64,000 nucleotides of DNA from Aedes albopictus (lineage: Eukaryota; Arthropoda; Insecta; Diptera; Culicidae): the NCBI RefSeq assembly GCF_035046485.1, contig NC_085138.1, forward strand, positions 20,217,440 to 20,281,439. The letters run 5' to 3'. Position 1 is the stretch's first letter. Every line of letters begins with the position of its first letter. The position numbers were made by a program, and so were the translations under genes. Below the pieces are notes generated by a model. The model did no database searches and was not told the origin of the DNA. It worked only from the letters and a program-made list of their open reading frames with translations. Below are positions 54,359-64,000 of this stretch, piece by piece.

Positions 54359-55258
54359 ATGGGAATTCTGAAGCAAATAGCTTTGAGTGTGATGGTGATT
54401 CTAGGGACCATTGCCATTATTCTATATTCGATCTGGATATACCTTGGGTTAGAACATATTCCAAACCGAATTGAAGATATCAATTCACAACGGAATGCTA
54501 CATACGATTTCATAATAGGTAAGTCGATAGCAATAATGATAGTAAGTTAAACCGATGAGGACGCCTAAAGCTTCATCATTCCATTTCAGTTGGAGCTGGG
54601 ACGGCTGGAAGTGTTCTGGCCAACCGGCTCTCGGCGAATCCAAACGTATCAGTTCTCCTCGTGGAGGCTGGGGACGTGTTTGGAGCGGCTTCCATTATGC
54701 CGCTATTCAGCACGGCCATGCAACAAACCCGCTACGATTGGGCTTTCCGTACAACGCCGCAGAAGTATTCGTCACATGGGCTAATCAATAATGTAAGCTT
54801 CGTCACATATATGGAATCACGCAAATTACGTATTATTTGAAAATGCACGACAGTCATGTTCTTATATCTCACTGTGGAATTCAACTAAGTATGTAGAATA
54901 CTTTGATGAATTTGAGAATGCTTTACAGACATTTTTATGTAATTGATGATAGCCGTATAATTTTGCAGGACATGTTTGAATTTACTTCTACCTGTATCTT
55001 TTCCATTTTGCCTTTTTTTAGCAACAATTTCTACCGCGCGGCCGAGGGCTGGGCGGTTCGGGACAAATCAATTACATGCTGCACTTTGCCGGGATTAGAG
55101 AGGATTTCGAACGATGGCGACAGTTGGGAGCGTTGGATTGGGGCTACGAGCAGATGAAGCCCTACCTGGCGCGACATGAGAAGCAAGTAGGGGATGACGG
55201 CACGATGTCGCAAGAAGCGTGCGAGCTGGAACTGAAGAAGGATGACGAAATTTTCGAG
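54359..55258 (+). CDS. GMC oxidoreductase (glucose dehydrogenase family), N-terminal exons
   Basis: Exons 54359-54518, 54590-54792 and 55022-55258 join in frame (phases 1 and 0). An N-terminal hydrophobic segment (IALSVMVILGTIAIILYSIW) is a signal sequence or membrane anchor. The FAD-binding Rossmann motif straddles the first intron (DFIIVGAGTAGSVLANRL), followed by VSVLLVEAGD. The third exon carries the GMC signature PRGRGLGGSGQINYML and continues to a donor GTGAGC. These flavoenzymes of about 600-650 residues oxidise alcohols or sugars; insect members act in cuticle, immunity or ecdysteroid metabolism. An upstream in-frame ATG at 54290 exists, but lies before the initiator-like TCAGT. Only about 200 residues are present. 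The catalytic His region must lie beyond 64 kb or is lost. Confidence 0.92.
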
Positions 55259-55420
55259 GTGAGCTCTATAAATAGGAATACATGTATCCTACATAATGCA
55301 GGTATTTGGTAAACGTGACGGTTTGTTGAGAACTGGGAAGAATCATGAAAGAGAAGTGGATTGAAAACATAGTTCAGGCGTTCGATTTGAATAGGTCGTA
55401 AGTTTGCTGTGATTCCTATC
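55259..55420 (+). other. Start of the GMC intron, no exon seen
   Basis: Short AT-rich sequence between the third exon and the TIR element at 55421. From here to 64000 only transposable elements are visible, so the intron, if the gene is intact, exceeds 8.7 kb. Confidence 0.5.
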
Positions 55421-55559
55421 CAGGGTGTCTACTACCTGGAAAACCGGGAATCCTCAGGGAATTTTATTTAACAGGGAGACACCTGGAATACTCAGGGAAT
55501 ATCTCGAGTACTCAGGAAAATTTTACTCCGATAAAAAAAAACATTGGTTCGTATGACTA

Positions 55560-56690
55560 AAAACCTGGTAGTAAAAATCCATATAGAAATTTCGCTACAA
55601 GGATTTTATCCAGAAATTCCGTCAGGGTTTCTTTCTGGAACTTCTTTAGAAATACCTCCTGGAATGTCTCCCAGGATTTCTTATAAAATTCCTTCCTCAT
55701 TTTTGACGCTATTTTTCTTGGTATTCCTTTTTGATTTTTTTCCGGAAAGGTATACGTCCGGATTCCTTCCAGGATTCCTGAATTCCAACCGATTTCTCAT
55801 GGAGTTTTTCACGGGGATGCTATTTCTTCCCGGAGTTCCTCCAGTGTTTTGCGCAAAGAAATCTTCGTAGGATTTCTACCACAATTTATCCCGAATAAGA
55901 ATTTATAAGAATTTCTGTCGGGATAAATCGTGGAATTTCTTTCGGCATTCCTCATGGAAATTTCTTAGCGATTTCTTCCGGTGTTCCTCTTGGGACTTCC
56001 CCAGAATTTCTTTCAGAGTTGCTAAAGGAGTTATTTCAGGGGTTTCTACTAAAGTTCCTCCAAGGGTTTCTGTAGGAGTTTTCACGAATTTACTGCAAGA
56101 GTTCCTAAAGAGATTTCTTTCGTTTTTTTTCCTGTGATATCTTCAAACAATTGCTTTGGGTTTTCTTCAAGATGTTCTTCCTGGTCTACTACAGGAATTT
56201 CTTAAAAGTTTTCGCGAGGGTTTTTTTTTTAAGTTTTAAATGAGATTTCTCTCGGAGTATCTCCTGGAACTTCTCTCAGAAGATTCCTACCGATGTTGGT
56301 CATGAGATGTCTCTCAGAGTTTTTCTTAATTTACCCTGGACTTTCTTCTAAGATTTTTTTTTCCAGAGTGCCTTTTGGAATTTCTACAGGAGTTATTGCT
56401 GATATTTCTCGTTTAATTCTTCTCTTGCATTCCTTCAGAGCCAGGCTGTTCCTTGTAGTTGTACCGGATTTCTTGCAGTGATCTACCTGAGATTTTTTTA
56501 CAGATATTCTCTGCATTATTTCCAAATTTTTTCCCGGAATCTTTACCAGAAACTGTCCCGAGATTCCGGATACTCCTTTAGGGATTTCTCCCAAAGTTAT
56601 TGCAGGGATTCTTCTACGGATTTTCCTCAGAATGTCTCCTGAGATAACTTACGAAATATTTTATTGGACATTCCTGTAGAAATATTCCAG
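55560..56690 (+). repeat. Minisatellite (TTTCTNCNGGAGTT-type), inside the TIR element
   Basis: Diverged units of about 30 bp such as GGAATTTCTTTCGGCATTCC and GGGATTTCTCCC. Same family as at 22960-25640 but T-richer. The ORFs across it are spurious. Confidence 0.8.
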
Positions 56691-57600
56691 AGAATTCAAA
56701 GAAAATATGGCGAGAAAGTGTTACACTAGTTTACAAAATAAAACGAAAGTCGTGAACTTCTGTGAACGACCAAAATTTTTGAAGCACAATTTAGCGCTGA
56801 TTTCAAAACCGACCTTCAAAAAATTTTAAGTAGAACAGTTTTTGAGTTTTAGCTCAATATCGAATTTTGCAACTTTTCAAAATATATAATTTACTAAAAT
56901 TCAAATATATTGCGTTTTGTTCAACCAATTACAAATCTTTTTCCATAAATTAAAAGCTGAATACAATACCATTCGATCATCTGAATACTAGTTTTGCGTT
57001 AGATTGATGAAATTCAAGATATTGGCGAGTTTTAGGGACGATCTTCTTAAATTTTAGCAAAATTCCCAAAAATTTTTGATGAAATGTATTTTTTTCAATA
57101 AGAAAAAACCAACTTTAAAATTCTTTCTTGACGTTTATTTGACATATCATATGTAGGCGAGTTACAGTAAAAATTTCAGCTCAATCGGAGCATTGGTTAC
57201 GGAGAATGAGATGTTTGAAAAGAGCGACTTTGCTTAAAAATAGAACAAAAATCGATTTCAAATCATCAACCTTGTATGGAAAGTCGAAAAAATTTCCGCT
57301 CTACTGTAATTTTTTTCTTTCGCGTTTTCGAACTCAGGGCATGATTCTACACCAAAAATGATCATCAGCTTACTGAGTTCAAAAATGATGTAAACTAGTG
57401 TTATTGAAGAAATCTCGACAAGAACTTCAGGAAAAACCTGGATCGTCAGGAGGAATCTAGGAAGAATTGTTGGAAGTATATCGGAAGAAATATCGGGACG
57501 TACTCAAACAGATATCTCGTGAAAGAATCCTGCGGAAAGCCCGGAAGTAACTTTGGAAGAAATTCCAGGAATTACGCTCAGAAATCTTGAAAGAATTTTT
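56691..57600. other. AT-rich interior of the TIR element
   Basis: Degenerate sequence without a recognisable ORF. Minisatellite-like units reappear at 57410-57600. Confidence 0.4.
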
Positions 57601-57609
57601 GAAGAGTAG

Positions 57610-57805
57610 AGGAATTTACGTATTTTCGGCAGTTTTGGTCTCTTCATCATGGGTTTTTTTTTGGTAGGTACCTGTTGAACTCAGAGTTGGCATCAAATCC
57701 TTCCCAACCAAGCTGAATATGATCAAGTTTCAGTCAATTTGGCCGACATAAATCCCTTATGACGAAGAGAACAAACCTGCCGATGATACCCTACGTCAAC
57801 CTTTA
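57610..57805. mobile_element. TATTATCGGCAGG fold-back repeat, copy 3
   Basis: TTTTCGGCAGTTTTGGTCTC...CATGGG and inverse CTTATGACGAAGAGAACAAA, CCTGCCGATGATACCC. Orientation and ends match 22596-22785. Confidence 0.65.
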
Positions 57806-57984
57806 GAATTTTTAGAAAATTTGGGTTAGTTTTTGAATTATAAACTTTTAAAAATTTATCTGGAAAAACCTGGAAAACTCAGGGAATTTTATTTTGAGTT
57901 ATGAGTAGACACCCTGCTATCCAAATCGAACGCCAGAGTTGTTCTCGTGGAAGTACCCTTATAAAACTATATGAATCTCCGCCT

Positions 57985-58190
57985 GTCAGGGAGCAACCAC
58001 GGTGATGCAGAGGGCCAAATTGAAAGATTTCCACCCTAGACGATTTCCCTTCGTCGCCTTGGCCTGTGGCTAAGTCAAATTTCTGTCGACTTCCTTTAGG
58101 TATTTCTTTGTTGAGGCTGCGCCGCCATGAGCCTTTGAGCGGAAAGCTGCAAGCTTTCTCACCTTCGTCGGCTAGGGAGTCCACTCACGC
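57985..58190 (-). mobile_element. 3' end fragment of the RTE-clade element
   Basis: On the minus strand: GCTCATGGCGGCGCAGCCTC, CAGAAATTTGACTTAGCCAC, ATCTTTCAATTTGGCCCTCT. These match 35636-35765 of the element at 28616-35870. Only about 200 bp remain, a typical 5'-truncated copy. Confidence 0.85.
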
Positions 58191-58968
58191 TCTCTTGTCC
58201 CATCAACATGAGCTTTTCACTTCCTACTCGAGTGCAGAGTAGTGTTGACAGGCTATATGGCTTCGGCTCCTCGTGTTTTCGCTTGCTCTATCACCTTGTC
58301 TATCACAGATTTGGCGTTCTTTCGCTCCTCTGCCTTCCTTCAGGTATCATCGGTGATCCACTGTTCTCTCCGGGTGTTCACGACAGCATCGGCTGTTCGG
58401 GTCCGTATGAAGTTGATCGTCAATATTAACTTCTTTTCTCGATCAGGCTAGCTGTGTAGTGTCGGTAGCGGTTGTCTCAATTGGCTAAGAATAACACTAC
58501 GGAACACCTATTCCAGTGGTAGGAATCCACTAATCAGGTGACCCCTAATTCATGGTGTTATGCGGCTTTACGCTTACCGTGCCTAGGAATGAATGGTTAG
58601 GGGGGGTCTTATAAAAACCTAATCGCAAACGGAGCCTGTGGAGTACCAGGGCACCCTCCACAGTATTTTGCCCTTATTGCGCTAACCGGTGCAATAGTGC
58701 GGTGGACCTTGTGTTTCTCCGAGACAATCAGCTGCCCTTCTTCAATCTCATGGTACTTGACGCTGAATAAGAGCGGGATTATGAAGATGTAAGATGTTAT
58801 TAATTAGTTTAAATTTTCACCTATATGGTTTCGCATTATGCGTTTTACACAGTGTATTCTGTGCATCCTCGCCTTTGGCGCACTCAAATCGACACCGATC
58901 TGGCTTTATTGTTGCTGTTCTTTTTTGTGCTGTGATTGTTAAGAGTTTAAACTTGCCTAGTTTGGGTA
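58191..58968 (+). other. 5' part of the LOA-like element (probable UTR or decayed ORF1)
   Basis: Sequence upstream of the ORF2 endonuclease, with two short frames (58208-58429 and 58242-58451) that show no knuckle or other known motif. From about 58450 it reads as non-coding leader. The exact 5' boundary is not visible. Confidence 0.4.
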
Positions 58969-60861
58969 GTGGCTACGGTTAGGATAGCTCAGATCAATCT
59001 TCAGCACAAAAGAACAGCAACGATCAATCTTTGTAGACTTATGCAAAATGGTACAGCCCAAGTGGCGTTAGTCCAAGAACCTTACTTTCGTAAGGGGAAT
59101 TTCTATCTAGGAAACCTTGTGAATCCGGTGTTTGCTACTTTCAGTAAAAATAAAATGGCCAACTCACGTTTTATGCCTCGAGCATGTGTGCTTGTAAACA
59201 ACGCAATAATCGTTGCTATACTCATCTCTGAACTAACTACCAGAGATGTATGTGCTATCACAATCGATGTATCTGTTGGAACCCTCAACAGGAAATACGT
59301 TTATTGTTCGGTTTATTTACCGCATGATGAACCATCCCCTACGGATGCTTTCAAGCAAGTCATAGCATACTGTACTTCAAAACCTTCATGGTATCTGGTA
59401 GAGAGGAAGTGTTAGACATAACGCTTTGCTCTAGAAGAATTAGTCATGAGCTGACCAATTGGCATGTGTCAGATGAAGAATCTTTATCCGACCATCGCTA
59501 CATTTTGTTTGAACATGTGAATGTTACTTCGCAAACTTTGCGTTTCAGGAATCCCCGGTCAACCAACTGGGATCTCTTTACCGATTTGGTTGCAGCCAAA
59601 TTTCATGGATACTCACCATCAATTGACACTCCAAGTGATTTAGATGATGCCGTTGATACTACAACGGCCTTTATCATGGAAGCTTTTGAAGAAGCCTGCC
59701 CTCTGCGGTCTGTGAAGACCACAAGAGGAACCCCTTGGTGGAACTCCGATCTGGCGAAGCTCAGGAAACAATGTAGAAAGAGTTGGAACAGACGACGTTC
59801 GGCTGGATCGGAGGCTTTCAGGTCGGCTCGCAAGGCCTACCAGAAAGCTCTTCGGTCTGCTGAACGATCCGGCTGGAAAAAACCTTTGAACAAATGTTTC
59901 CAGTCTGAGTGAAGCCAGTCGATTGAACAAAATCCTTGCAAAATCTAAGGATTTTCAAGTGAACGAACTTCGTTTGCCAAATGATGATTTCACTTCCTCT
60001 GATGTGAAAGTTTTGGAATGTTTATTCAGTACACACTTCCCCGGATGTGTGGATATTACATCTTCGGATGAACCTGAGGTCTTTTCTTGTAGTTATGATT
60101 CTTTAGCTTCGGCTCGGAGTATTATAACTTTAGAATCGATTGAATGGGCACTTAATAGCTTTGCTCCTTTCAAATCTCCTGGGGCAGATGGGATTTATCC
60201 TATTTTGCTTCAGAAGCGATTTGATCATTTCAAACATGTTTTGAAACAACTACTTGTTTGCAGTTTTGCTACAGGGTATATTCCCAAATCCTGGCGGGAT
60301 ATTACTGTGAAGTTTATTCCGAAACTGGGTCGCGCGTCGTATGAAGAAGCAAAGAGCATCAGACCTATCAGTTTGACCTATTTTCTTCTGAAATGCTTAG
60401 AACGCATAGTCGATCATCACATCCGTGATGTTCATCTGGCCAATGTGCCCTCTCATGTGAACCAACATGCTTACCAATCTGGAAAGTCCACTGTGACTCT
60501 TTTACACAAAGTTGTTTACGATATCAAGAAGGCATTCGCTCAAAAGCAATCCTGCTTGGGTGTTTTCTTAGATATCGAGGGTGCCTTTGACAACGTGCCT
60601 TTCGATGCCATATTGGAAGCCGCACGGGGTCATGGTATATCTCCAATGATTCCCAATTGGATTCATCAAATGCTCAAAAACCGACATCTCTTCTCGACAT
60701 TGCGTCAAGTGGCGATTAGGAAATTGAGTGTTTGTGGATGCCCCCAAGGGGGAGTCTTATCACCACTTTATACAAGTATATCAAATGGATTTACACAACT
60801 GTTGTTCGTCCAATATTGGCTTATGGATGTCTGGTGTGGTGGCAAAAGGGCAAAGTGAAAA
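58969..60861 (+). pseudogene. LOA-like ORF2: endonuclease and RT with internal deletions
   Basis: The frame opens at a GTG with VRIAQINLQHKR and ALVQEPYFRKG. At about 59385 YCTSKPSW jumps to VSGREEVLDITLCSRR, so the segment with the expected DXN(A/S)H motif is missing. After SDHRYILF the frame changes near 59905. RT blocks FKSPGADGIYPILLQ, IRPISLTYFLLKCLERI and GVFLDIEGAFDNVPF are present, and GCPQGGVLSPL then jumps at about 60763 to YIKWIYTTVVRPILAYGCLV. The YADD block and palm are deleted. The element cannot encode active endonuclease or RT. Confidence 0.88.
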
Positions 60862-61133
60862 CCCAAGTAACCACAGTGCTGAAGCCTTATTGCATGCAGA
60901 TATACGGTGTATTTAGTGCAATCATTACTTTACATGCAAACTTAAGGTTGATTTAAAGTGGAAGTGGGCAATTATAGAATCAAATTAGGATTATACTGGT
61001 ATAATCTTGAAGCAGTCGCATAATTGCCCATTTCCACTTTAAATCAACTTTTAGTTTGCATGTAAAGTAATGATTGCTCTAAGTACACCGTATATCTGCA
61101 TGCAATAATGCTTCAGTACCGTGGTTACTTGGG
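60862..61133. mobile_element. Fold-back MITE, family A, copy 5
   Basis: CCCAAGTAACCACAGTGCTG to CCGTGGTTACTTGGG. AA lies on both sides (60860-60861 and 61134-61135). It abuts the minisatellite directly. Confidence 0.93.
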
Positions 61134-61135
61134 AA

Positions 61136-62190
61136 CTGTCAGCAACAGGGGACACTTCAGGGTTCGGTCGGAATCTCGGGACGTACCTGCCGGAGAGAGG
61201 GACCAAATGTCAGCAACAGAGGACACTTCAGGGTTCGGTCGGAATCTCGGGACGTACCTGCCGGAGAGAGGGACCAAATGTCAGCAACAGGGGACACTTC
61301 AGGGTTCGGTCGGAATCTCGGGACGTACCTACCGGAGAGAGGGACCAAATGTCAGCAACAGGGGACACTTCAGGGTTCGGTCGGAATCTCGGGACGTACC
61401 TGCCGGAGAGAGGGACCAAATGTCAGCAACAGGGGACACTTCAGGGTTCGGTCGGAATCTCGGGACGTACCTGCCGGAGAGAGGGACCAAATGTCAGCAA
61501 CAGGGGACACTTCAGGGTTCGGTCGGAATCTCGGGACGTACCTGCCGGAGAGAGGGACCAAATGTCAGCAACAGGGGACACTTCAGGGTTCGGTCGGAAT
61601 CTCGGGACGTACCTGCCGGAGAGAGGGACCAAATGTCAGCAACAGGGGACACTTCAGAGTTCGGTCGGAATCTCGGGACGTACCTGCCGGAGAGAGGGAC
61701 CAAATGTCAGCAACAGGGGACACTTCAGGGTTCGGTCGGAATCTCGGGACGTACCTGCCGGAGAGAGGGACCAAATGTCAGCAACAGGGGACACTTCAGG
61801 GTTCGGTCGGAATCTCGGGACGTACCTGCCGGAGAGAGGTACCAAATGTCAGCAACAGGGGACACTTCAGGGTTCGGTCGGAATCTCGGGACGTACCTGC
61901 CGGAGAGAGGGACCAAATGTCAGCAACAGGGGACACTTCAGGGTTCGGTCGGAATCTCGGGACGTACCTGCCGGAGAGAGGGACCAAATGTCAGCAACAG
62001 GGGACACTTCAGGGTTCGGTCGGAATCTCGGGACGTACCTGCCGGAGAGAGGTACCAAATGTCAGCAACAGGGGACACTTCAGGGTTCGGTCGGAATCTC
62101 GGGACGTACCTGCCGGAGAGAGGGACCAAATGTCAGCAACAGGGGACACTTCAGGGTTCGGTCGGAATCTCGGGACGTACCTTCCGGGAG
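61136..62190 (+). repeat. 71-bp minisatellite, about 15 near-identical units
   Basis: Each unit has GTCAGCAACAGGGGACACTT, GGTTCGGTCGGAATCTCGGG and CCGGAGAGAGGGACCAAAT. Units differ at only a few positions; AGAGGTACCAAAT variants occur 213 bp apart (about 61836 and 62049), which is three units. Because 71 is not a multiple of 3 and stops are absent, several frames stay open for over 360 codons. These are not genes. Confidence 0.96.
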
Positions 62191-62560
62191 ACCGTATCCG
62201 GTATCAGCAACTAGGAACTTCCTTCAGAGAGGCGGATCGTACCAGATGCCAGCGATCGGGGACTTCTTTCCGGGAGACGGACCGTACCGGATGCCAACAA
62301 CCAGATTACGTCGCTGCGGTATTTCTCTTGCGGATTTCAGGGGTCAGGTTCAGTTCGGAAGTCTTGACTTGGGAGGACTAATTTCGGGACAGTAGGTTTG
62401 AGTTTTTTTCAGGTTTGGAGGTTTGAGTTTTTGGTTTAATTGCTTCTGCTTCGCTTGAAAGTTTTTGAAGTAATGACAGATTTTTTTTTTCTTCAATGCA
62501 TAGCCACCTATGACCGTTTCATGGTCGTCACCATGACCTCGTTGCTATCGGTAACAGGAA
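62191..62560 (+). other. Degenerate minisatellite edge and spacer
   Basis: About two diverged units (GAACTTCCTTCAGAGAGGCG, GGGGACTTCTTTCCGGGAGA), then T-rich spacer up to the point where LOA ORF2 resumes. Confidence 0.6.
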
Positions 62561-63748
62561 CGGTCCAATCAAAGTTAGGCCATCTCCAAAGGATGTGCTT
62601 AATGGCGATGTCTGGAGCGTTCTCTTCAACTCCTACGGCAGCGCTCGAAGTGCTCTTTGACGTTGCCCCTCTACACATTCATCTCAAACAAGAAGCCCTT
62701 TCTTGCACTTACTGGTTACGGGTACTCGGTCTACTAGAGGAAACTCCTGTGAACCGCACATCAACACACACCTCGTTGTTTCCACTTTTGGTGAATTGGG
62801 ACAAAGTTGTACTTGCTCCAAGTGATCTTACAATTGCTTGTAATTTTCCATATAGGACATTTTTCCCGAAATTCCCTTCCCGGGAAGAGTGGACATCTGG
62901 TTATCTGGAAAGAAGTATTTCAGTCGGCATCGTATGTTACACTGATGGCTCCCTTCTCGAAGGTCGAGCAGGTGCTGGTGTTTATTCTCGTGAGCTAAGG
63001 CTGTATCAGTCTTATTCACTTGGTAGACACTGCACCGTTTTTCAGGCCGAAATCTTTGCTCTTATGTGCGGAGTGCAATCAGCACTTCAGCAGCACGTAA
63101 TGGGCAAAGTAATATACTTCTGTTCAGATAGCCAGGCTGCTATTAAAGCACTTGCTTCGGCCAACTCCAGGTCGAAGATAGTTATCGCTTGTCGAACTCA
63201 AATCGAGGAGCTGAATTCAGCAAACGCTGTTCACCTTGTATGGGTACCTGGCCATTCTTCCATCGCTGGAAATGTTAGCTCGCACTGGAGCATCACATGA
63301 CTTCATTGGCCCTGAGCCAGCTATTCCGATATCGAAGTGTTGGGTAAAGCTTCAGATTCACACCTGGGCTGCTACTCAACACAGACAATACTGGAATAGT
63401 TTGAAGTCATGTCGTCAAACAAAATTGTATTGTACTGAGCCATCTCTAGGGGTGGCAAAGTATCTAACAAATCTGTCAAAGCAGAATTGCAGCATGCTGG
63501 TCAAAGCATTGACTGGCCACTGCCGGCTCAGTTATCACATGGCGAATATTCAGCAAGCTGATTCATTTGCCTGTGATAGCTGTGAATTCGATTATGGAAC
63601 TTCGTATCATTTAATATTTAACTGTCCAGTTTTTGCGCAATTGCGTTTCCGAGTACTCGGGAAACACTTATTAAGTAAAACTGACTTCAGAAACCTGAAT
63701 CTTCAGGACGTTCTGTTGTTCTTGACCCGCTGTGGTAAAGAGCTATAG
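62561..63748 (+). pseudogene. LOA-like ORF2, C-terminal part with RNase H
   Basis: QSKLGHLQRMCLMAMSGAFS resumes the frame left at KGKVKT (60859). RNase H landmarks: CYTDGSLLEGRAGAGVYS, FQAEIFALMCGVQSAL, CSDSQAAIKALASA and LVWVPGHSSIAGN. After GN the frame shifts at about 63278 and continues as LARTGASHDFIGPEPAIPIS to a Cys/His motif CDSCEFDYGTSYHLIFNC and TAG at about 63748. Together with the upstream deletions the protein is non-functional. Confidence 0.88.
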
Positions 63749-64000
63749 GCTCTCTTTACGCTTTATGCGTTATCACAGTGCTCTTCTCAGGGCGCTTTTT
63801 GAACCCATTGTGGTACGCTTATGCGTTATTACAGTGTCCTTTTCCCTTACCTATTCCCTTACCTGTCCTTTCCCATGTCCTATCCTTTTTCCTTCCCTTC
63901 TCCGTCAGGTAAATGATGAATAGGCTCGTGTTCATGGCGATGGCACAAATTTCCCGAATGGAGGAGAACGTGCCTCTAGAGCCGACCTACTGATACCTGA
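63749..64000 (+). other. 3' UTR of the LOA-like element
   Basis: Two imperfect copies of CTTTATGCGTTATCACAGTG / CTTATGCGTTATTACAGTGT at about 63760 and 63820, followed by a CCTT-rich tract. No tail or target duplication is visible before the window ends. Confidence 0.6.

Larger units (their letters stand above)
55421..57916. mobile_element. 2.5-kb TIR element with 5-bp target duplication
   Basis: The ends are CAGGGTGTCTACT and AGTAGACACCCTG. CTATC lies on both sides (55416-55420 and 57917-57921). Subterminal CTCAGGGAATTTTATTT occurs at both ends in inverse orientation. It contains a minisatellite of about 30 bp (55560-56690) and a TATTATCGGCAGG fold-back (57620-57800). No transposase frame is seen. 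Confidence 0.8.
58450..64000 (+). mobile_element. LOA-like (Lian-type) non-LTR retrotransposon, decayed and interrupted
   Basis: Endonuclease, RT and RNase H segments of one element in order, interrupted at 60862-62560 by MITE A5 and a 71-bp minisatellite. Its 3' UTR (GCGTTATCACAGTG / GCGTTATTACAGTG repeats, then a pyrimidine-rich stretch) extends to the window edge. LOA assignment is from the domain order and motif style, not from a database search. Confidence 0.8.

Noticed and set aside
54119..54376. Minus-strand frame with LGDINLP, resembling a non-LTR endonuclease motif
   Set aside because: Only a short GD(I/F)NLP-like match, and the neighbouring expected motifs are absent; the frame also overlaps the GMC exon in antisense.
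61108..62395. Long open frames (366-424 codons) in the 71-bp minisatellite
   Set aside because: Open in several frames on both strands because the unit lacks stops. No domain and no codon bias; a repeat by-product.

Overview
This looks like a window of mosquito (Aedes-type) nuclear genome. Evidence: short GT-AG introns of 62-89 bp, a Feilai-like tRNA-derived SINE, I-, LOA- and RTE-clade non-LTR retrotransposons, and a very high density of fold-back MITEs with nested insertions. I cannot separate Ae. aegypti from Ae. albopictus. Three contig pieces are joined by two gaps of exactly 500 N (18501-19000 and 44001-44500). The middle piece is exactly 25,000 bp.

Host genes are few. (1) An XPG/FAM120-like gene: its 5' half is on + at 6784-7921, and its 3' half is on - at 43062-42078, inside the 25-kb piece. 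(2) The ribosome-biogenesis factor RLP24 (+, 53143-53835, two exons, complete). (3) The 5' part of a GMC oxidoreductase (+, 54359-55258, three exons, running into a transposon-filled intron). Weaker candidates are a first coding exon at 49943-50131 (+), a terminal exon at 51682-51991 (-) and a non-coding first exon ending at 26816 (+). The two halves of the XPG gene face each other, but their splice phases match. A tandem repeat interrupted at 18500 continues almost seamlessly if the 25-kb piece is reversed. The best reading is that the piece is inverted in the assembly.

Layout: 1-2.0 kb decayed Jockey-clade element; 4.0-6.0 kb MITEs; 6.8-7.9 kb XPG gene; 7.9-12.3 kb nested fold-back and TIR elements plus AAGATGGCGG tandem repeats; 12.3-18.1 kb full-length I-clade element (-) with both ORFs open and a 9-bp target duplication; 18.1-19 kb repeat and gap; 19.5-22 kb 152-bp tandem array and related repeats; 23-25.6 kb an approximately 30-bp minisatellite that switches polarity; 27.1-28.6 kb TIR element; 28.6-35.9 kb RTE-clade element broken by a MITE, a 1.6-kb insertion and a Foldback-like element; 36.4-39.1 kb SINE and a second minisatellite; 39.8-41.9 kb GACA-tailed repeats, one carrying a 1.3-kb TIR element; 42-43.1 kb XPG 3' half; 43.1-44 kb tandem repeat with a hAT hairpin; 44.5-51.3 kb nested MITEs and an ORF1-only retroposon; 53-55.3 kb host genes; 55.4-57.9 kb TIR element; 58.4-64 kb decayed LOA-like element split by a MITE and a 71-bp minisatellite.

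The clearest unusual signals are the apparent 25-kb inversion that splits a gene, an intact gag-only retroposon with a 14-bp target duplication, a group of CCC-ended MITEs with 2-bp target duplications that are not TA-restricted, and a Foldback-like element whose termini are tandem short repeats.
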